Of a stretch of 64,000 nt of DNA, positions 23,751 through 33,376 are shown in pieces. Source of the stretch: Sphaerosporella brunnea. Its lineage: Eukaryota > Ascomycota > Pezizomycetes > Pezizales > Pyronemataceae. Numbering within the stretch: position 1 is the first letter of the stretch; every line of letters begins with the position of its first letter. Where the stretch lies: positions 1 to 64,000 of the forward strand of contig VXIS01000182.1 in NCBI GenBank assembly GCA_008704415.1. Reading direction: 5' to 3'. The notes beneath the pieces were generated by a model. That model ran no database searches, had not been told where the DNA came from, and worked only from the letters and a program-made list of their open reading frames with translations. A program made the translations under genes and the position numbers.

Positions 23751-24070
23751 ACTAGGTTTTGCGCCAGTTGTGGCAGCGAGGCCTCAAGAGGTTTGCGTGG
23801 TGAGGGGGCCGGAGGAGGGCGATCTGAACGACAAGCCGAACGCCGCTATCGCCGCCATCACCGCCTCATTGCCTCACCGCATTACCGCCACCAACCCACC
23901 AATCACCACCATGATGTGGCCGGTGATCCTTAGGCTGGAAGCCAGGTCCGCATCATCTGCACGATGGAGGGGGGAGGGTGAAACCTAAGTTCACCACTCA
24001 CCCTCCCCCCGTCGACCCAACCAGTCGACCAATATCACGGCCGCAGCCCGAGGCCACAACTCCGCCAACC

Positions 24071-24132
24071 CCCCCCCCCCCCCAATTGCCCGTGCGATAT
24101 GGGCTGTGTGAACGCTCCCGGGGGGGGGGGGG
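24071..24132. repeat. C-tract/G-tract stem-loop
   Basis: A run of 14 C and a run of 12 G flank about 31 nt (AATTGCCCGTGCGATATGGG...). A similar arrangement with the same loop sequence type recurs at 29551-29612 in unit 4. The tracts can pair with each other and could also form G-quadruplex or i-motif structures. Confidence 0.75.
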
Positions 24133-26759
24133 TGGGCAGGCGCTGGCAGGCCAAATTCGGGCTGGTCCTCAGCCTGAAGAAGCCTGAATGGCGCACGCTC
24201 GGAAAGGGATGGTGTGGAGAGGTATCTCCACACCTTCCAACGTCCCATCCGAATGTGGACGGTACGCGAATAGCCACTCTCCTGCTCAATTAATTGTTTG
24301 TTTGTATGCAGCGGCTAATATGAATTACAGGGCACGGGTGTGGCAGGAACACAAGACATAGCCGGGGCAACAGTTGCCCCGGCTATGGCCGAGCCGGTAC
24401 CAAGGCCAAGATCGACTCCTCAACCGCCATGGAAGCGCCCGCCATAACCGAGCATACGGGTTAGTAACCAGGACAAGAGTTATAAGATACGCCATCGCTA
24501 ATAGAAGTGGTAGCTTCCCAGCCGGCTGAAAACACCGTGCAGGTTGCTGACGGAACAGCAGCCGGTGCCAAGGCCAAGATCGCCTCCATCAAGGTCAGTC
24601 CACAGCTTGCAGCTCTGAAACTCACTCACTAACCCTTCCACAGGCCCCCACTACCAGACCGGGGTCATATCACCTCCCGCCGAACACCCGCTATGGAGCT
24701 CTCTGCTCACTCTATCGATCGAGGTTAGTTCACAGCTTACGGCCCTGAAACTCACTAACAACCCCAAGGCTTGGGCCTCCACTACCTCCCCCGGTAGCAT
24801 CTACCGGAACACGGGGCCGCTTCCCTCCATCACCTTCCCATCAATCGCGTGTTGCTCGCAAGACCAACCTTCCACAGGCACTTGCAGGCGGGCAAGGAGC
24901 GACATCCTCGAGGGATGCAATATCCCTTTTCGTGTCTCCGCCGGCGTTGTTCTGGGAGGAAAAGGCTATCCTGAGGTTTTCTTGTGAGTTGTTGGCCAAG
25001 TCGTTGCGGTGGCTGCTGGGGAGGAGGACCAGGGGCTGCTGAGGAGGAGGACTAGGGGGGACGGAGGTGGTTTCGCCCTGGCAGCTTTGTGATTTAGACC
25101 AGTGATTTCCTTTGTTACTTCTCGCTTTACCTTTCCCTGTGCTCTTTCCTTTTGGTATTAGGGTGGCCGCAGTTGTACATGCATGGGATGCTATCGATGA
25201 AGTCGTGGACAGGTGGGGATGAGCACCATAGTGCATGCGGATATCAGAGATAGCACATGCTATGCTATGATCGGAATAAATATTTGTATCTCAAAGGAAT
25301 CGTAAGAAACCACGAGCTTGATTTCGAGGAGTGACGTGCTTGAAAAACCGGGAGTAGTCGTGCTTTTAATATGCTCGCCCTCTATCTATACGCTTGCGCT
25401 GGTAGGCGGTATTTACCTAACCCGGAGCTCATCCTTTCCTAATCGCTGCCATACATCTCGGTTTTGCTCTTATAAGAGATAGGACTCACCGCCGGGAAGC
25501 CAACAAAATCAAAAAGAATTTCACAGCCTGACTGACCACCACGATACAATCACACCCAAAGCTAAATAACCATCCGCAATCTTCATGTTTCCGGTGCCGG
25601 ATTAAGAAAGAAAAAAAAAACCCTCCGGGGTTTGCATTGCGTGACGAGCTAACCGGCAGAGTCAAACAAAATCGCCGTCCAAAACTCCTCCCAGCTCGTG
25701 GCACCTCTCTTTTTTTTTTTCAGATTGAATTTCATTCATGTGTTTTTCTACTTTCTCGGTAAGCGATCGGTTTTTTTTAAAAAAAAATTTCGCCCAAATC
25801 GTGATTTTTGGTAAGATGGTGCAAAGTGAGTGGTTTGGCTGGGAAAACTGCGACTTTTGGTCTTATGCAAGACGTCAATCATGAAGCGCGAATTTTTCCT
25901 CCCAAAAGGATGCATGTTGGATGCCGGATGCATCGAAACCCAAACGGCGATGTCAACTTTCCTTGTCCCTGCGCCCTCGGGAACAGTGAACGAGAGAAAA
26001 ACCGTGAACAAAGATTTTTATACATCTTCCTAACTCCATCAGCAGTCTTTTCCTCGCCAGAACATGCTCTGATTGTTTCGCGAGCAGGCTCGACATGCGA
26101 CTCAATTCCCTAACCCATCACAGCACAAGGTTTACCACTTGTCATCCAGAATCCATCTTTGGCCTCAACGTCGTTTTTAACCATCTCGCTGTCCCTTACT
26201 TCTACCCTCCTCCTCCTCCTCCTCACCTCACCCTCGCGTTCTATTTCTCTGCTACTCCCTTCGATACCAAGCACGTCCCCGCTCCCGCTACCTCCCTCCA
26301 TGTCGCAATGGCAACACGAACCACGCGCCACAGGTTTCCGGTCGTGCGCGCAATACCCACGGCCAATATGGATCCACACGCATCGTGGGTCTCCACCATC
26401 ACGTCGAGCAAAGATGGTACGGGTGGTCAACCACCGTGGTCCGGGCGAGGGTCAACACCGCCGAGCATGACGAAACCACACATTCAGCATTGAGTCAGGG
26501 GCTGGGGGTTATCTCCACCATCATCACCGCACCAAGACGATGGGGTGATAACCCCCTGATGCGCCCGGGGGGGGGAGGGTTCAACTCACCGAGACACCAC
26601 CCAAGACGATAACATGAGACCAGGCTCCGTTGCTAATCGCGCCAGGAAGATATCCGGTATGTATCATGTTTATTCCGGCTCCCTCACAGCCTTTTAGCGC
26701 GCGCTGACTGTGCTCGGTAGGCGAGGTCGCTCGAATAGCGATATGTGCCGACGAACTGA

Positions 26760-26788
26760 CAGGGTCCCAGCCTTCTGGTTGGGGCCCT
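26760..26788. repeat. GGGTCCC/GGGGCCC hairpin
   Basis: CAGGGTCCCAGCC, a short loop, then GGTTGGGGCCCTG. Mismatches are T·G or G·T, compatible with pairing in RNA. Confidence 0.75.
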
Positions 26789-26994
26789 GTACTAGGTTTC
26801 CCGCCAGTGCTGGGACGCAGGCCGAAGCAATTTCAGGCGGCGAGGGAGCTGGAGGAGGAGAGCAACAGCAAGCCTCCAGAGTCACAGAGGAGGAGGGGAA
26901 CTCACACCTCCCTCTCACCGCGCGACAATGTCACTCCCACTTCACACTCACCAGGCTAAGCCCAACCCCCTCATCACACTTCCCAAGCGGATCT

Positions 26995-27360
26995 CAACAA
27001 CCGCCATCCAGATCCTCGCGGTCGTCGTGTGGTCACTGAGTTGGCCACCGACGAGAACCCTCGCGAGGATCGTCGGACGCTGTGTTAAGGATTATCCGAG
27101 GAAATGAAGCAAGCGAAGCCCAACAACCGCCATCCAGATCCTCGCGGTCGTCGTGTGGTCACTGAGTTGGGCACCGATGAGAACCCCCGCGAGGATCGTC
27201 GGACGCTCTGTTAAGGATTACTCGAGGAAATGAAGGATGCCCTCCTGCACCGCGAAGCCACGGGCAACACCATCGCAGCTTTCATCAGCCTCTGCAAGGA
27301 TGTAGACAACCGGATTCGCGCCCGAGCAGAAGAACGCAGCATATTTGATCCCTCGGGAGG
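26995..27360 (+). pseudogene. Retrotransposon Gag fragment with an in-frame 126-bp duplication
   Basis: The frame reads LLEEMKDALLHREATG, then TIAAFISLCKDVDNRIRARA. This resembles the end of the Gag capsid-like region of fungal Ty3/gypsy elements, where an 'L-x-EEMKDALL' helix precedes an 'I-x-L-x-x-x-x-DNRIRARA' helix. A 126-bp segment is repeated head to tail (26995-27120 and 27121 onward); 126 is a multiple of three, so the frame is kept. Both copies have TAA in the same place (TGT TAA GGA TTA), so the stop predates the duplication. No zinc knuckle, protease, reverse transcriptase or integrase follows: a Glu/Gly-rich run leads into the shared 3' block. Confidence 0.55.
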
Positions 27361-28218
27361 AGGGGGAAGAGGACACCTAGGAGGAGGAGGAACAGGATTG
27401 ATCCGGCTCTGGTGGCGATGGCTTATTCACGTTGTTCCTGGCCTGTTTTTTTTCTTTCGTTTTACACCGTTCCCATTATTTGAGGTTGCCGCAGTTAACG
27501 CATGAGATCACTTCAAGGCGGCGGACAGGATACGGGTGGGGATGTGGGGGTTTGTCATATTCTTTCGAGGTTGCATGCAGACAATAATTATGATTACACA
27601 TTCACAGGATGGGGAGTGACCGGGTCGTTTGTCGATGGCAGCTTTGTGATTTGGACCTGTCTTTTTCTTGGTTATTTGTTCATTGCCTTTCATCAATAAA
27701 CATATGTGATAGCTTCGCTGGTTGCTTGCCACAAGGATAGAACGTGACAACGACGGCTGGTAGGCGGTCTTTTCCTCGCTGCGTTGCCAGTGCAGCCCTA
27801 TGCCAGAACTCATCGGTTCTCACTCGTTGCCAACCGAGATTACCTCGGGGCATAGCGGTCTGCAGATTCGAATTATCGTAGGGAAACCTGGCTTTTTGGC
27901 CGTGGCGGGGAATAAAATGATGCATTTTGCCCATGTTGAGACCTAGTTCGCACCATCACGCAATTTTCAAATTTATTCTGCCGTGCGGAAAGCTAACTAT
28001 ATAAACAACTAGTTGGAATCTTCATATCCGGCTTCGGATTAAGAAAAAGTGGTGTTTATATTGCGTGACGAGCTGGCAGAGTGCGAAAAGTCACGTTTTG
28101 TGTTGGGTCCCATAATCACCCGCTTCTCAAAAGCGCCTCCCAGCTCTAATTTTACCAGATTCCTGGGAGATTGAATCTCATGTCATTTTTCGCACCTCCA
28201 CTTTTTGGACCTAATGTT

Positions 28219-28243
28219 TTTTTTTTTTTTTTTTTTTTTTTTT
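28219..28243. repeat. Poly(T) tract, about 25 bp
   Basis: A long uninterrupted T run at the same place as shorter T/A runs in unit 3 (25772-25789). It could be the relic of a poly(A) tail on the reverse strand or simple slippage. Confidence 0.85.
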
Positions 28244-29185
28244 TGGACCCAATGGTGATTTTTGAGCACCTTTTTTGGCAAAAATTACGAAGCGTGAATT
28301 TTCCGCCCAAAATATTGCCGTTGGCAACACAAACGGCGATATCAACTGTTCTGTTCCTTGCGCTCTCAGGAGTGAAAGAGAACACGATTGTAACCCTTTC
28401 TTGTAATCGGAAACGCATATTTACTCAAAATCTTCCTCGCCTGGCCACTTGACCCTGTTTTTGGTTTTTGTTTTAATCGTAATGTATTCGGCCGCTTATG
28501 GCCATGGCATAAGGAGTACATATAGACTGCCCTGAGGTCCTATAGACCTACACTCGGGTGTGTCTTTTTTAAGGAAAGGAAATTAAACAGACTCGTATCT
28601 GACAAAGGAAAGAAAATGAATCAGAGCTGACCAAGCAAAGGAAACAGATCGCGCGTTGTCGCTACATCCTCTCAAGCCAGGTCCCAGCTTTACCCATGCT
28701 CGACTAACCCTCGCGACACAAGGTTTGCCAACTGTCACCCCGAAACCTACGACCCCCATGTTTGGTATTGACGCGGTTTTTAACGACACCTTGATACCTC
28801 ACCTCCTCCCTCATCTTTCCTATCGCCGTCACCTTCCCCCTCACAATCACATTCCTCTTCACTTCTACCTCCCCATCCGCCTCCCTCTCCCTCCAATGGC
28901 GAATAGCCACCTCCCGTCGCCGACACATTACCAGGCACCTCAGGTTTTCCACCGCCACCACCACCACTTCCTTCTGAAAAACAACAAGGTCAACATTGAT
29001 CCACACGCATGCGGGGGCAATAACCCCGAAGACGATAACCTGAGGCCCGGCTCCGTTGCGAATCGCGCCTGGAAGGTATCCGGTATGTATCATGTTTGTT
29101 CCGGCTCCCTCACTGCCTTTTCGCGCGCGCTGACTGTCCTCGGTAGGCGAGGTCGCTTGGATGGCGATGTGTGCAAACGAACTTT

Positions 29186-29215
29186 CAGGGTCCCAGCCTT
29201 CTGGCTGGGGCCCTG
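29186..29215. repeat. GGGTCCC/GGGGCCC hairpin, 13-bp stem
   Basis: CAGGGTCCCAGCC, a 4-nt loop, then GGCTGGGGCCCTG, with one T·G pair. Confidence 0.8.
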
Positions 29216-29550
29216 ACCGAGGTTTCCCGGCAGTGCTGGGACGGAGGCCGAAGCAATTTCAGGCGGCGAGGGAGCTTGAGGAGGAGAGGAAAAGCAAGCT
29301 GCGAGAGCCACACAAGAGGGGAACAAAAAGCCGAACCGCCATCACCGCCATCACCGCCAACAGTCTTGGGATGATGAAGTTCCGCCGCGCCCACGGCGGC
29401 GGCCGGCGGCTATTTCGGCTGCCGGAGGAGGGTCGAGCGGGGAGGATCAGAGAGGCGAGGGAGGACAGGAGGAACAACCCCACGGAGAAGCCGCCTCCAA
29501 GCAGCCCGGGCTGCATCACAGCCGCAGCCCGAGCCCATAACTCCGCCACC

Positions 29551-29612
29551 TCCCCCCCCCCCCCCAATCGCTCGTGCGATATGGGCTGTGTGAACCCTCC
29601 GGGGGGGGGGGG
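29551..29612. repeat. C-tract/G-tract stem-loop, second copy
   Basis: A run of 14 C, then a spacer containing CGTGCGATATGGGCTGTGTG, then a run of 12 G. The spacer matches the copy at 24071-24132. Confidence 0.75.
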
Positions 29613-29654
29613 CGGGGCAAGATCGTCGAAAGGTTCGACAGATGCGAACTCATG

Positions 29655-29688
29655 GGGTCCCATGGAAGGTCCCAGTTCCATGGGACCC
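29655..29688. repeat. GGGTCCC hairpin at a novel position, 12-bp perfect stem
   Basis: GGGTCCCATGGA, loop AGGTCCCAGT, then the exact inverse. The loop holds another GGTCCC. The matching part of unit 2 (after its C/G stem) has no such hairpin, which suggests a separate insertion. Confidence 0.75.
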
Positions 29689-29868
29689 TGTACCAGGTTT
29701 CCCGCCAGTGCTGGGGTGAAGGCCGGCAACAATCCACCCAAGCTCCCTCCTCAGGGGGCGCTGTCTGTTAAGGCGACAATCTTGGGTAATCCATCAGTGT
29801 TTCTCGCTCGTTTGCCAACGCCAGCTAATCATTCCCCAACTACAGCGCGCACCTGCTTTCCCGTGCAG

Positions 29869-29950
29869 CCGCTCCAGTTCATGAGCTTGGCTGCGCAGCC
29901 GTTTCAGTTCATGAGCTTTCCCGCGCACCCGTTCCAGTTCATGAGCGTTC
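29869..29950. repeat. 33-bp minisatellite, 2.5 copies (11-residue repeat)
   Basis: GTTCCAGTTCATGAGC-type units recur every 33 bp. In one forward frame they read P-x-QFMS with an 11-residue period (PLQFMSLAAQ, PFQFMSFPAH, PFQFMSVRGE). This is the end of a long open frame from about 29161, probably not a real gene because that frame passes through the hairpins and C/G tracts. Confidence 0.7.
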
Positions 29951-30420
29951 GGGGGGAATAAGTTCCGGCACTCGCAGACCCTCTTCTCCGAGGCCGACGC
30001 GCCTTCGCGTTTCGATCGATGGGCCCATCCTCGCGACTAGCACATGGCTTCGGACAGGACCGGACCATGGGAAGGGTGGTAACAGCAGCGCCAGCGGAGA
30101 AGTTTGCGCTCGCTTCAACCATTGCACCCACGCAGCGTTCCACGAAATGGGACCTCCACCAGGACGAGCCAGCGCCCCCGAAACGCAGCCGGCGAAGTGG
30201 ACAGCGAGGAGAATGTCAAACTACAACTCTGTGGTGGTGCTGGCGAGCCCAGCTTTGCACCTGCGGCCGGGGCGGTGATGTGGCGCATGAGGGGGTGGAC
30301 CAACATGGCGGGACGGAGGGATCGAGCTGGAGATGCGAGTGTCTCAGAAACTTCGGTTTCGGACTCGACTCGTCTATGTACCGGTCAGGGTGGATAGTAC
30401 GTAGTATTTGATTTGTACTG

Positions 30421-31660
30421 TATGCACATAAAATCCAGACCTAAAACTGGACGTGGTGCTAGAAAAATGTGTGGTAATTTGCGAGTTGTACAATAGAAAA
30501 AAGCGGTAATCTGGTGAGCACGACCCGTCTATAACGCAAAAACGGCGTCGTCCCTTGAAGTACCACCGCTTGCAGAGCCAGAGCGCAGTTGAAGCTCCAA
30601 CAGCAGGGCGTCGAAAACAACCGGATTACGTTCGGATAAGTTCCAGAATGAGTGATAAGCTATGATCGTCAAATACCGCCCATCTTGCAGTATCACCTTT
30701 CTCAGCCCGCCAGCCTATAAACAAAATGCCTCCCCGCCACACTGTGTAATATCCTAATTACTGGCAATCCGCTCCGGTACCAGGAAAAAATCCGGTAATC
30801 TCGCGAGTGTACAAGCTAGCAGAAACTCCGGTAATCCTAGAGTGGCGTACTGCTCACTCAGGCCGGTACAGTACTGTTATTGTTGTTGTTTTTCGGTCAA
30901 TGATTGATATGCGCCGGGCTTTCATGGGAAATGGCCGTGCAAGATGCCCCTAGTTAAGTACTCTACATGGAGAGCAGTCGAGACACTATCAACTTCGTTT
31001 GTTGTTGTTGTTGAATTTGGCCTGTCTTACAGCGCGGGCGAGACTCGACGGTTAATGTCGGAGCTTGAAGTTGTATGACATGCCCAATATTGGAAGATGA
31101 TTTGGTTTTTTTTAGGCAGTTCGTCATTCCGTGCAACTTCAAGCAGATGTAAAAAAGACGCGGTGGCGCAGTGATATAAACAGGATAGGGATTGCGGCAG
31201 GCTCAATCCACGGGGCTTTCTCAGGGGATTATTCACATGAGTTTTCGTCGAACTCAGCTTTTTTGTTCTGGTTGCTGAAGGGGAGAATCACAACGGGTTA
31301 CTCGTTTGATAGAGCGTCCTCAAACTCAAAGCATTCGATTGTTGCGAGCCTTGTCAAATCACAGGATTTCCAAAACGGGGCTTCTGCCAACTGGAAAGGA
31401 TGATTTGCACAATAAACCCAAAAACTCTCAGGAGACACCGCGCATACTACCGGTGTCAATCTGTGGCCAGATGTGTGGTCAAAAACGTCGCACTTGTGAT
31501 ATGCAGCTTTATTATATCTCTTTGAGTTTACCTAACAAAATCACTGTGTTTTTCGGGGACATCGGCAACGCGTGGGGGCCTGGGAATCATTTCGGTGAAA
31601 AGTTAGAGCCATCTTAATCTTTATCCGGTTTTTGAGCAACTTGTAACAGACCCGGAGAAC
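30421..31660. other. No gene recognised
   Basis: Unassigned spacer. Short phrases of the type CCGGTAATCT recur at 30504, 30791 and 30833. A tRNA-like phrase near 31160 is too incomplete to call. Confidence 0.35.
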
Positions 31661-31679
31661 ACCATAACGATGGCTGCCT

Positions 31680-32035
31680 CCCCACCTCTGTCACCGGCGC
31701 CACCCTTCCCTGAAGCCGTCAGTCCGGACTGCGTGCTGGCGGAGCGCGATGTCACTTCCCGCAGCTTGATCTGGTTGAACCAACGGCAAGAGAAAGAAGT
31801 CATCAAAAAGGTTTACTGGCCAGCAAACTCTCCAGACTTCAATCCTATTGAGTGAATATGGACTATCATGGAACCGCGAACCCACACATGGCGCGGTTCC
31901 GAGAGAATCACCACCATCAGTGGGACGAACCTCTCAAATAAGATCACTATAGAGGAGATCAAGGCCCAGACTGTAATGCGTGCAAAGGCCATGAAGCTGT
32001 GCATTGAAAAAATCGCGGCAACAGGTATCGTGGCG
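31680..32035 (+). pseudogene. Tc1/mariner-type transposase relic (C-terminal part)
   Basis: The frame reads VYWPANSPDFNPIE, the hallmark of the last catalytic segment of Tc1/mariner DDE transposases (W-P-x-x-SPDLNPIE). A TGA follows directly, and the same frame continues with IWTIMEPRTHT, where intact proteins have the W-x-x-[LIM]-K helix. Residues upstream (WLNQRQEKEVIKK) fit the spacing of a family member, but the first two catalytic aspartates are not found. The gene is truncated and interrupted, hence inactive. Confidence 0.65.
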
Positions 32036-32140
32036 AGTTCTCTTCCTTTTCCCCGTCTTCCAGGTTCACTTGCTCTCTCTCTTTTTTCTAGGTGCGCCCT
32101 CTCTCGCTCTCTGTTCTAGGGCGGCATCTTCTGTTCAATG

Positions 32141-32362
32141 TATGGTGCAGGCAGCTATAAACCTGGTCGTCGCACGGATATTTTCGTCGGAAAATAAGCA
32201 GCACGCAAGTGCAGAAACAGTGGAACGAAAAACGTTGGGTTGTAGAGCGCATCTGCCTTAGGTGCTTAACGTTTGTTTTGCTCCGAGTCCGGACGCGGGG
32301 ATACCGGCGTTGATTGTGGTCGTCCGTCCCCGACGACCAGGTTTATAGCTGCCTGCACCATA
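32141..32362. mobile_element. 222-bp inverted-repeat element (MITE-like)
   Basis: Thirty-two bases at 32141-32172 (TATGGTGCAGGCAGCTATAA...) are the exact reverse complement of 32331-32362. The outermost bases are TA, which would be the target duplication of a Tc1/mariner-type insertion. The 158-bp interior has no coding potential. It lies ~110 bp after the transposase relic, whose own ends could not be matched to it. Perfect arms suggest recent activity or selection for the structure. Confidence 0.75.
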
Positions 32363-32562
32363 TATCCTTGATCGATCAGGTTGCTCCAAAAACCGTCAAG
32401 ATATAACTGTTTGTTTGGGTGTCGAGCTGCGAAGCGGGTGCCGGGGATGGTGCTATTTTGCCGATAGCATGGTGGGTGTCCGCTGTTCCAATTACCACGA
32501 GTCCGTCAATAGTGCTTTCCCTCACTCAACAAACGAAGACATCCTCCGGCGAAAATGCAGGC

Positions 32563-33009
32563 TCACAGATCTTGCCGCAGCTTCCACTGCGCATCCCACA
32601 CCCACATCAAAGCGGCACGCAGCCACCACTCTGCATTGATGGCAACCTCCACATCCACCGCGGCGGTGCTACTCCCCTGCTCAGCGATAGGGTGATTGAA
32701 AAGCGTTGCCCAAAACCACACTCGCCGCTCCGCCCTCTCCCGCAAAGTGATGAGTTTGTTGTACTTCCACAGCAATTCCTTTTGCCGCTCCTTCAAGAAC
32801 GCGAGTAGGAGACCGCGTTTATGCGATTTGTAGACGGCGGAGAATAGCCTGCAGGTCAGAAGGTAGGGGAGCACGCTGGACGGCGTAGATGTTGGGATGT
32901 ACCTGGTTTGTGAGGTTTTGGTGCCGCGGAGGAGGTGTGATAGAATTTCGAGGTGCAGTTCCGGGGGAAGGGAGAGGAGTGGCGGCGGCCGGCCTGCCGG
33001 GGGTGACAT
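32563..33009 (-). CDS. F-box-like protein, 148 aa
   Basis: The N-terminal part (about residues 12-60) reads LLSLPPELHLEILSHLL, then LLTCRLFSAVY. This is the two-helix signature of fungal F-box domains (LPxELxxxIxxxL, then L-x-x-CR-x-F). F-box proteins bind Skp1 and present substrates to an SCF ubiquitin ligase. The remaining ~90 residues are helical and Trp/Leu/Arg-rich (WKYNKLITLRERAERRVWFWATLF) with no leucine-rich or WD repeats, so the target is unknown; many fungal members have such short unique tails. It is a single exon with the first ATG in the frame. It is divergent from its downstream neighbour only by spacing; both genes read on the reverse strand with ~370 bp between them. Confidence 0.65.
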   Translation of the reverse strand: MSPPAGRPPPLLSLPPELHLEILSHLLRGTKTSQTRYIPTSTPSSVLPYLLTCRLFSAVYKSHKRGLLLAFLKERQKELLWKYNKLITLRERAERRVWFWATLFNHPIAEQGSSTAAVDVEVAINAEWWLRAALMWVWDAQWKLRQDL

Positions 33010-33376
33010 GTTGTGGAATAGCTAGAGAGGGATCGAGGCGCAGGAAGCTTTGAAGCATTATTTATGTTTTGATGCCTGTGACAGCGACAGATATTTGCGG
33101 GCGGAATTGAAGTGGCATGTTGAAACAGAGATTGGTTTGTCTTGTTACAATCGCCGAGCTTATTATATTACGTCTTCATCATGATCATATCAGCTATTGC
33201 CGCTGCGGACACCATTTTATGCACAAATTCCGAATCAATCAAACACTACCGTATCGACATAGGTTTTCGTAATTTCAAATTTTTTATCTTCATTTCACAT
33301 TCATGGTGCGTCGCCGGTTGCTATATTCACGAAATATCGCTCGGTATCAGCACCAATCAAGCAAGACTTTGCCACG

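Larger units (their letters stand above)
22880..25480. repeat. Family B repeat unit 2 (~2.6 kb)
   Basis: It has the same order of landmarks as unit 1: GTAATTACTGCAGGGAATCC (22905), TACCAGGTACGTCCCCGCTC (23425), the hairpin at 23721-23750, a C-tract/G-tract stem (24071-24132), then GGTGGCCGCAGTTGTACATGCA (25163). It carries extra sequence at 24.2-24.9 kb, including repeated segments of the type GCCAAGGCCAAGATCG (24400 and 24557). Confidence 0.55.
25480..27830. repeat. Family B repeat unit 3 (~2.3 kb)
   Basis: Landmarks are AACGGCGATGTCAACTTTCC (25943), CACCACGTCCCCGCTCCCGC-like block (26270), the hairpin at 26760-26788, AGGCCGAAGCAATTTCAGGCGG (26820), the Gag relic (26995-27360) and a 3' end with AAGGCGGCGGACAGGATACG (27514). 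It is the only unit with a recognisable piece of retrotransposon protein, so it is the best guide to what the family once was. Confidence 0.6.
27830..30420. repeat. Family B repeat unit 4 (~2.6 kb)
   Basis: It starts with CTGCAGATTCGAATTATCG (27860) and keeps the ACGGCGATATCAACTGTTC landmark (28332), the hairpin at 29186-29215 and AGGCCGAAGCAATTTCAGGCGG (29245). Its 3' part is longer and includes a second, different hairpin (29655-29688), a C/G stem (29551-29612) and a 33-bp minisatellite. It lacks the usual AAGGCGGCGGACA end, so the 3' side is rearranged. Confidence 0.5.

Noticed and set aside
29161..29961. 266-codon forward frame in family B unit 4
   Set aside because: It passes through a hairpin, the C/G tracts and a minisatellite. 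Other units have stops at the matching places.
31150..31210. tRNA or SINE start (GGTGGCGCAGTGATA...GGCTCAATCC)
   Set aside because: The distance between the box-like words is too short, the B-box is imperfect and no stem forms.
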